From Syntrophales bacterium (lineage in GTDB: Bacteria; Desulfobacterota; Syntrophia; Syntrophales; UBA2251): a stretch of 10,602 nucleotides of DNA. Position numbers and translations under genes: made by a program. The notes below the pieces were generated by a model, which saw nothing but the letters and a program-made list of their open reading frames with translations, had not been told where the DNA came from and did no database searches. Of the stretch, positions 7,091 through 10,602 are shown piece by piece (position 1 is the stretch's first letter; every line of letters begins with the position of its first letter). The DNA lies in the NCBI GenBank assembly GCA_023230905.1, contig JALNWL010000073.1, positions 1-10,602 on the forward strand, in the 5' to 3' direction.

Positions 7091-8788
7091 TCATTCACAC
7101 TTGTACCCGCCGAGATTGGCCAGGGCGACGCTGCCCGGGCTGATGACGGACGGGTCCACCTTCACGTTGATGCAGGCCGTTTTGCCGGAGGCGAACGCCG
7201 CCTCCAGGGCCGGACGGATGTCCTCCGGTTTTTCCACCATCGTTCCGAAGCCCCCGAGGGCCTCGACCATCTTGTGGTAATCCACCCAGCCCAGTTCCGT
7301 GCCGTTCGGGATGTTGTGGCCCAGACGCAACTGCTGGCTGTGCGCGATCATCCCCCAGGACTGGTCATTGCCGATGACGACGACGATGGGCAGCTTCTTT
7401 CGGATCGCCGTATGGAATTCCATGAAGTTGAAGCCGACGGATCCGTCGCCCATGATCAGCAGGACCCGCTTGTCCGGGTGTTTCAGCTTGGCGGCGTTGG
7501 CGTAGGGGATGCCGACGGCGAGACAGCCGTAAAGGCCGTAGTCCAGGTAAGTGCCGCCCTTGACGACGGTTCGGGTCATGCCCGTCCAGGTCGACGTATC
7601 GCCGCCGTCCGCGACGACGATGTCGTCCTCCCGGTTCATGAAATCGTTGACCTCCTTGGCCAGCCGCATGGGATGGATGGGCTGGACGTCGCATTCCCAC
7701 AGGGCCTTGGCCCCGTTCTTGCCGTCCTGGTCCGCCTTGCGGACCGTTTCAACCCAGGGCTGGTATTGCTTCTTCAGGGTTTCGGCGATGCCCTCTGCAT
7801 CCAGCATGCCGTTGAGTTCCCGGAGAAACGCCCGGGTATCGCTGACGATGCCGAGGTCGACCGTCCGGTTGCGCCCGATCTCATCGGGCGCGATGTCCAC
7901 CTGGATGAATTTTGCATTCGGGGGGAAGATTTCGCCGAAGATGTAGAACAGGCTGAGGCGCCCGCCGAGGAAGAGGACCAGGTCCGTGGTCATGAGCGTG
8001 GCCATGGCCGCCCCGGGCCGGATGGCGAGCGACGACCCGAAACACAGGGGATGCGTGTCGGGGATGACGCCCCGTCCCGCTCCCGCCGTGAAGGCCGGAA
8101 TCCCGATTTTCTCGACGAACGCGATCATCTCCTTTTCCGCGCCCCCGTACCAGATGCCGCTGCCGCCGATGACGATGGGGTTCTTGGCCGCCTTCAGGAG
8201 ATCGACGACCTTCCGGGTGTTTTCCCGGTCGACCGGCTGGGACGAGAGGGTCGTGTGCATCTTTTTGACGAGGGCCGGATTCACGGTGGCATTCAGGACG
8301 TTGCAGGGGAGCTCCAGGTAGACGGGCCCGGGACGCCCGGCGATGGCCGTCCGGAAGGCCATGTCGATGAATTCGGGGATGCGCTCGGGGATGTGGCACA
8401 CGAGGGCCTTTTTGACCATCGGTGTAATGACGGGCAGCTGGCTCATGTCCTGAAGATCGAGCTTTTCCGTCGCCTCGGTTCCCACGCACCCCGAGATGAG
8501 GATGACCGGGGCGTTGGACAGGCGGGCGCTGGCGATGCCCGACAGGGCGTTGGTGAACCCGGGCCCGGCCGTGACCATCGCCACCGCGGGCTTGCGGGTC
8601 ATCCGCGCCCAGGCCTCGGCCATGAAAACGGCCGCCTGCTCGTGGCGCGTGTCGAAGATCGTAATGTTCGTGTTTTCCAGAAATTGATAAATGGGAGTGA
8701 TGTGTCCGCCGCTCAGCGAAAAGATGTAATCTACGCCCCAGTCGACCAGGGCGTCCGCAACGAGTTTGCCGCCGATGATTTTATCCAT
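7091..8788 (-). CDS. ThDP-dependent C-C lyase/carboligase, benzaldehyde lyase or 2-hydroxyacyl-CoA lyase type
   Basis: This 565-residue protein has the three-domain layout of the acetolactate synthase superfamily. The N-terminal Pyr domain has the ThDP-activating Glu50 in DTRHEQAA. The C-terminal PP domain has the cofactor motif GDG (447-449) through Asn474, followed by DQSWGM. His29 in SGGHI sits where benzaldehyde lyase, as I recall it, has its catalytic His29; Gln117 probably matches that enzyme's active-site Gln113. The stretch from NDQSWG through HSQQL to GTELG also recalls benzaldehyde lyase. These enzymes cleave or form 2-hydroxyketones (acyloins) or 2-hydroxyacyl-CoAs. It does not resemble sulfoacetaldehyde acetyltransferase Xsc around the active site. 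ATG 8788 is chosen because AGGAGG at 8796-8801 lies 7 nt away; ATG 8794 would be 1 nt away. It lies 29 bp after the dehydrogenase. The natural substrate is unknown. Confidence 0.85.
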   Translation of the reverse strand: MDKIIGGKLVADALVDWGVDYIFSLSGGHITPIYQFLENTNITIFDTRHEQAAVFMAEAWARMTRKPAVAMVTAGPGFTNALSGIASARLSNAPVILISGCVGTEATEKLDLQDMSQLPVITPMVKKALVCHIPERIPEFIDMAFRTAIAGRPGPVYLELPCNVLNATVNPALVKKMHTTLSSQPVDRENTRKVVDLLKAAKNPIVIGGSGIWYGGAEKEMIAFVEKIGIPAFTAGAGRGVIPDTHPLCFGSSLAIRPGAAMATLMTTDLVLFLGGRLSLFYIFGEIFPPNAKFIQVDIAPDEIGRNRTVDLGIVSDTRAFLRELNGMLDAEGIAETLKKQYQPWVETVRKADQDGKNGAKALWECDVQPIHPMRLAKEVNDFMNREDDIVVADGGDTSTWTGMTRTVVKGGTYLDYGLYGCLAVGIPYANAAKLKHPDKRVLLIMGDGSVGFNFMEFHTAIRKKLPIVVVIGNDQSWGMIAHSQQLRLGHNIPNGTELGWVDYHKMVEALGGFGTMVEKPEDIRPALEAAFASGKTACINVKVDPSVISPGSVALANLGGYKCE

Positions 8789-8795
8789 GAGCATT

Positions 8796-8801
8796 CCTCC
8801 T
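8796..8801 (-). promoter_or_regulatory. Ribosome binding site of the ThDP enzyme gene
   Basis: A full AGGAGG on the minus strand is spaced 7 nt from ATG 8788 and only 1 nt from the in-frame ATG 8794. It therefore fixes the start at MDKIIGG. Confidence 0.75.
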
Positions 8802-8817
8802 GAAACGAGATGTCGGG

Positions 8818-9654
8818 TTAAAGCTCCATGCATTGCCCGCCGTCCAGGTTGATCGCCTGGCCGGTGATGTACCGGGAGGCGTCCGAAGCCAGAAAGGCGA
8901 CGAGATGACCTGCATCCGCCGGAATGCCCAGGCAGCCCAGCGGGATGGTCTTGCACATTTCCTGCTCGCGCTCCTCCACCGTGGTGGCGAAAAATTTCGC
9001 CTCCAGGCCGAAGCGCCACTTTTCCAGGTCCGTCCGGATCTGCCCGGGGCAGATGGCGTTGACCCGGATGCCCATGCCCCCCAGCTCCTTGGCCATGACC
9101 TTGGACAGCATGATGACGCCGGCCTTGGCGACGGCATACGCGCCGTTGAAGATGGGGGGGACCTTGCCGGCCCGCGAGGCCGTGTTGATGATGACCCCCG
9201 GCGCGCCCGCCATGAGCGGGATCACGGCGCGGGAAATCCGGAAGACGGAGTGGAGGTTGACGTCGATGGTCTTGAGCCAGGCGGCCTCGTCGTAGGTCAG
9301 CACCGCATTCGGCACGCCGAAGGAGGCGCCGGCGTTGTTGCAGAGGATGTCCACCCTGGGGAAGCGCTCCCGGACGGTCGCCACCATCGCGGCGATCGAG
9401 GCGTTGTCCGTGACGTCCACGGCGACGGCCAGGGTCGCCACGCCGAAGCGTTCCGCCAGCTCTTCGGCCAAGCGGGTCATCTCCTCCCAGGCCCCCATCT
9501 TGAGGTCGCCGTCGATCACCTCGCCCCGGCCCAGATCGGCGATGATGACATTCGTCCCCGCCCCCGCAAGGGTTTCCGCCATGGCGTAGCCCATGCCCGT
9601 TCTTTTTCCCGACCCGGTGATCAGGGCCGTTTTCCCTTTCAGATCCTCATACAT
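8818..9654 (-). CDS. Short-chain dehydrogenase/reductase (classical SDR)
   Basis: This 278-residue protein is a classical SDR of FabG-like type that interconverts an alcohol and a ketone with NAD(P). It has the Rossmann glycine motif TGSGKRTGMG (13-22), an acidic Asp40 at the end of beta-2 that favours NAD(H), NNAG (106-109), Asn133, and the catalytic Ser160, Tyr173 and Lys177 (YAVAK). The C-terminus GQAINLDGGQCMEL is the usual SDR ending. It has an insert of about 14 residues after beta-2 (GRGEVIDGDLKMGAWEE, 42-58) not seen in minimal FabG proteins. AGGAGA lies 7 nt before ATG 9654. It is the first gene of the operon, about 45 nt from the predicted transcription start. It plausibly makes or uses the hydroxyketone handled by the next gene. 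The substrate is unknown. Confidence 0.93.
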   Translation of the reverse strand: MYEDLKGKTALITGSGKRTGMGYAMAETLAGAGTNVIIADLGRGEVIDGDLKMGAWEEMTRLAEELAERFGVATLAVAVDVTDNASIAAMVATVRERFPRVDILCNNAGASFGVPNAVLTYDEAAWLKTIDVNLHSVFRISRAVIPLMAGAPGVIINTASRAGKVPPIFNGAYAVAKAGVIMLSKVMAKELGGMGIRVNAICPGQIRTDLEKWRFGLEAKFFATTVEEREQEMCKTIPLGCLGIPADAGHLVAFLASDASRYITGQAINLDGGQCMEL

Positions 9655-9678
9655 GGCGCATCTCCTGTAAAAAAGTTC

Positions 9679-9707
9679 TTGACAAAAGCACCATTCGTTA
9701 ATTGAAT
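9679..9707 (+). promoter_or_regulatory. Possible plus-strand promoter sharing the operator
   Basis: TTGACA (9679-9684) is followed 17 nt later by TTGAAT (9702-9707, four of six matches to TATAAT). It would start transcription near 9714 toward the small gene at 9824. Its -10 overlaps both the operator and the minus-strand -10, so the two promoters would be mutually exclusive. The -10 is weak. Confidence 0.35.
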
Positions 9708-9716
9708 GGTATTCAA
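9690..9716. promoter_or_regulatory. Compound palindromic operator, probably for the TetR regulator
   Basis: Two perfect inverted repeats interleave here. One is ACCATTC-N7-GAATGGT (9690-9710) and the other is TTGAAT-GGT-ATTCAA (9702-9716). They share the central GAATGGT, so three ATTC/GAAT half-sites lie at near-regular spacing. They cover the -10 element and start region of the minus-strand promoter, the usual position for TetR-family repression. Assignment to the TetR at 5678-5019 is inference from operon membership. Confidence 0.6.
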
Positions 9717-9733
9717 ATTCTGAGAAATGTCAA
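9706..9733 (-). promoter_or_regulatory. Predicted sigma70-type promoter of the SDR-ThDP-MFS-TetR operon
   Basis: A perfect TTGACA (9733 to 9728) and a TACCAT -10 (9711 to 9706, four of six consensus bases) are separated by 16 nt on the minus strand. Transcription would begin near 9699, leaving a leader of about 45 nt before ATG 9654. The local sequence is AT-rich against a GC-rich background, which supports a promoter. Confidence 0.65.
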
Positions 9734-9771
9734 GCGAATTTTTTTTCAGGAAAGATGGATTGCAATATCGA

Positions 9772-9793
9772 GGGGATGGGTTGTCCATTCCCC
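9772..9793 (+). repeat. Hairpin in the leader of the small plus-strand gene
   Basis: GGGGATGG (9772-9779) pairs with CCATTCCCC (9785-9793) apart from one bulged base, leaving a 5-nt loop. It lies about 30 nt before ATG 9824. It has no U-run after it and is not a terminator. Confidence 0.3.
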
Positions 9794-9823
9794 AGGTTTG
9801 AAAAAAGCCGCCGGGGAGGCGTT

Positions 9824-10060
9824 ATGGGAAAGCGGTATGAACTGATCTACGGGTATCTCCATTGCATCGGCCGCACCACGTACAGCGCGGGGTTCGTCGC
9901 GACGGAGGACGAAGCGCGTGCGTGGGTGGAGCGGCAGCAGGCGCCGGGGGCGAGGCGCATGAAACCGCCCCAGGAGGATCCGATCCGGCGTTGCGGCGTC
10001 TCCTATTGCCCCCTCAAGGCGCAGCAACCCTGGTTCGCTTGGCGGGTGTGCGAGGAATGA
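9824..10060 (+). CDS. Small hypothetical protein with four cysteines
   Basis: This 78-residue protein is not recognised. It opens with RYELIYGYLHCIGRTTYSAG, which looks like a beta-hairpin. An acidic helix TEDEARAWVERQQ (27-39) follows, then a basic linker and a Cys-containing end CGVSYCPLKAQQPWFAWRVCEE (57-78). Cysteines fall at 14, 57, 62 and 76, with a CX4C pair. There is no signal peptide or membrane segment, so it is probably cytoplasmic; the cysteines could bind metal, but this is speculation. ATG 9824 is chosen for its GGGGAGG 4 nt upstream. An in-frame ATG at 9755 with AGGAAAG directly before it would add 23 residues. It is transcribed divergently from the SDR operon. Natural-looking composition and a good ribosome binding site argue that it is real. 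Confidence 0.6.
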   Translation: MGKRYELIYGYLHCIGRTTYSAGFVATEDEARAWVERQQAPGARRMKPPQEDPIRRCGVSYCPLKAQQPWFAWRVCEE

Positions 10061-10068
10061 GATTTTCC

Positions 10069-10096
10069 TTGCTACGACGATGGATATCCGTATTAT
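10069..10096 (+). promoter_or_regulatory. Possible promoter of the PAS-domain gene
   Basis: TTGCTA (10069-10074) and TATTAT (10091-10096) are 16 nt apart and begin 9 nt after the small gene's stop. TATACA at 10094-10099 is an alternative -10. The leader to GTG 10212 would be about 110 nt. That leader includes a weak GCCCG-N6-CGGGC repeat at 10138-10153 without a T-run. Confidence 0.4.
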
Positions 10097-10211
10097 ACAT
10101 GAACCCGGGCCTTTGATCCGAGCGTTATCCAACGGCCGCCCGCACGGACGGGCAGGGTCGTTCAAGGCACACGGCCGAGCGATGGGATGTGAGAGAGGGG
10201 GAGGGGACCGC

Positions 10212-10602
10212 GTGAAGATGGACTTGTCCGGTCAGGACCTGCAGCGGCGGTACAGCGACCTGGGGGCGCGGTACGACGCCCTTCTGGACAGCGAGGGGAG
10301 TTTTCGTCAACTGCTAGAGGACGCCCATGACTGCATCGTCGCCATCGACCTGGAGGGCCGGATCACATACTGCAATCCGGCGGTACAGGCCATGTCCGGC
10401 GGTCGGGACCTCATTGGGCTGCCGATCCGGAAGCTGGTCGCGCCCGAGTCCCTGTCCGTGTACGACACCATGATCGACCGGCGCCGGGCGGGCGTCACGG
10501 ACCATTTGAGCTATGCGTTCACCCTGCGGGACTCGATGGGGGCGGAGCGGCATTTCGATGCACGCTCGTCCATCCTATCGAAGGACGGAGTGCCTGTCGG
10601 CA
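10212..10602 (+). CDS. PAS-domain signalling protein (N-terminal part)
   Basis: The open frame continues past the right edge, showing 130 residues. A short charged helix (residues 7-27, likely coiled coil) leads into a PAS domain from about residue 30: FRQLLEDAHDCIVAIDLEGRITYCNPAVQAMSG-type sequence, with the hallmark GRITYCNPA at 49-57, then LIGLPIRKL (67-75) and the later beta strands. There is no membrane segment before the PAS domain, so the visible part is cytosolic. Such proteins are usually sensor histidine kinases, sigma54 activators or diguanylate cyclases; the output domain lies outside the window. GTG 10212 is chosen for its GGAGGGG 5 nt upstream. ATG 10218 and in-frame ATG 10182 are alternatives. 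It lies 151 bp downstream of the small gene on the same strand. Confidence 0.8.
   Translation, partial: MKMDLSGQDLQRRYSDLGARYDALLDSEGSFRQLLEDAHDCIVAIDLEGRITYCNPAVQAMSGGRDLIGLPIRKLVAPESLSVYDTMIDRRRAGVTDHLSYAFTLRDSMGAERHFDARSSILSKDGVPVG

Noticed and set aside
7091..8788. Assignment of the ThDP enzyme as sulfoacetaldehyde acetyltransferase (Xsc) or sulfopyruvate decarboxylase
   Set aside because: It would neatly explain the link to sulfite reductase, but the N-terminal active-site region (SGGHI, DTRHEQAA) differs from Xsc as I know it. ComDE is normally a smaller, two-part enzyme.
7274..8803. A 509-codon plus-strand open frame opposite the ThDP enzyme
   Set aside because: It is an antisense shadow of a gene with clear catalytic motifs; its composition is low-complexity Asp/Arg/Gly with no family resemblance.
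10138..10153. GCCCG-N6-CGGGC repeat as a terminator of the small gene
   Set aside because: The stem is only 5 bp, no T-run follows, and it lies after a plausible promoter for the next gene.
9746..10165. A 139-codon minus-strand open frame opposite the small hypothetical gene
   Set aside because: It starts with no good ribosome binding site and has an Arg/Pro-rich composition. The plus-strand frame has a better ribosome binding site and protein-like composition.
1..10602. CRISPR arrays, tRNA or rRNA genes, insertion sequences, integrase or attachment sites
   Set aside because: No direct repeat array, cloverleaf-like segment, transposase or terminal inverted repeats were seen; the window is almost fully occupied by metabolic and regulatory genes.

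Overview
The window is GC-rich and dominated by one long co-directional block of genes on the minus strand (about 9.65 kb down to the left edge). It is followed, across a divergent intergenic region, by two plus-strand genes. A reductive-type dissimilatory sulfite reductase cluster with DsrD, a siroheme-amidating DsrN and DsrC points to an anaerobic sulfite- or sulfate-reducing bacterium, most likely a Desulfobacterota (deltaproteobacterial) lineage. That placement rests on gene content and remembered family sequences, not on a search.

Reading in the direction of transcription (right to left): a short-chain dehydrogenase (9654-8818); a thiamine-diphosphate enzyme resembling benzaldehyde lyase or 2-hydroxyacyl-CoA lyase (8788-7091); an MFS transporter (7015-5717); a TetR-type regulator (5678-5019); then dsrA (4957-3758), dsrB (3756-2695), dsrD (2693-2466), dsrN (2469-832), dsrC (805-485) and the start of a NarI/TmcC-type cytochrome b membrane subunit (370 to beyond the left edge). 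Gaps within dsrA-dsrN are 1 nt, 1 nt and an ATGA overlap. The gap from tetR to dsrA is only 61 bp, with no clear terminator or promoter.

The right-hand region (9655-9823) holds a convincing regulatory node. A minus-strand TTGACA-16-TACCAT promoter drives the dehydrogenase operon and is overlapped by two interleaved palindromes that look like a TetR-family operator. A weaker plus-strand promoter shares the same bases. To the right are a 78-residue protein of unknown function and the N-terminus of a PAS-domain signalling protein that runs off the window.

How the parts may work together: the dsr genes reduce sulfite on siroheme (siroamide, made by DsrN), hand the sulfur to DsrC as a trisulfide, and link to the quinone pool through a membrane complex of which the NarI-like protein is one subunit. 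The dehydrogenase, C-C lyase, transporter and TetR genes form a substrate-inducible catabolic cassette. Its placement directly upstream of dsrA suggests, but does not prove, that the cassette feeds electrons or sulfite (for example from an organosulfonate) to the sulfite reductase.
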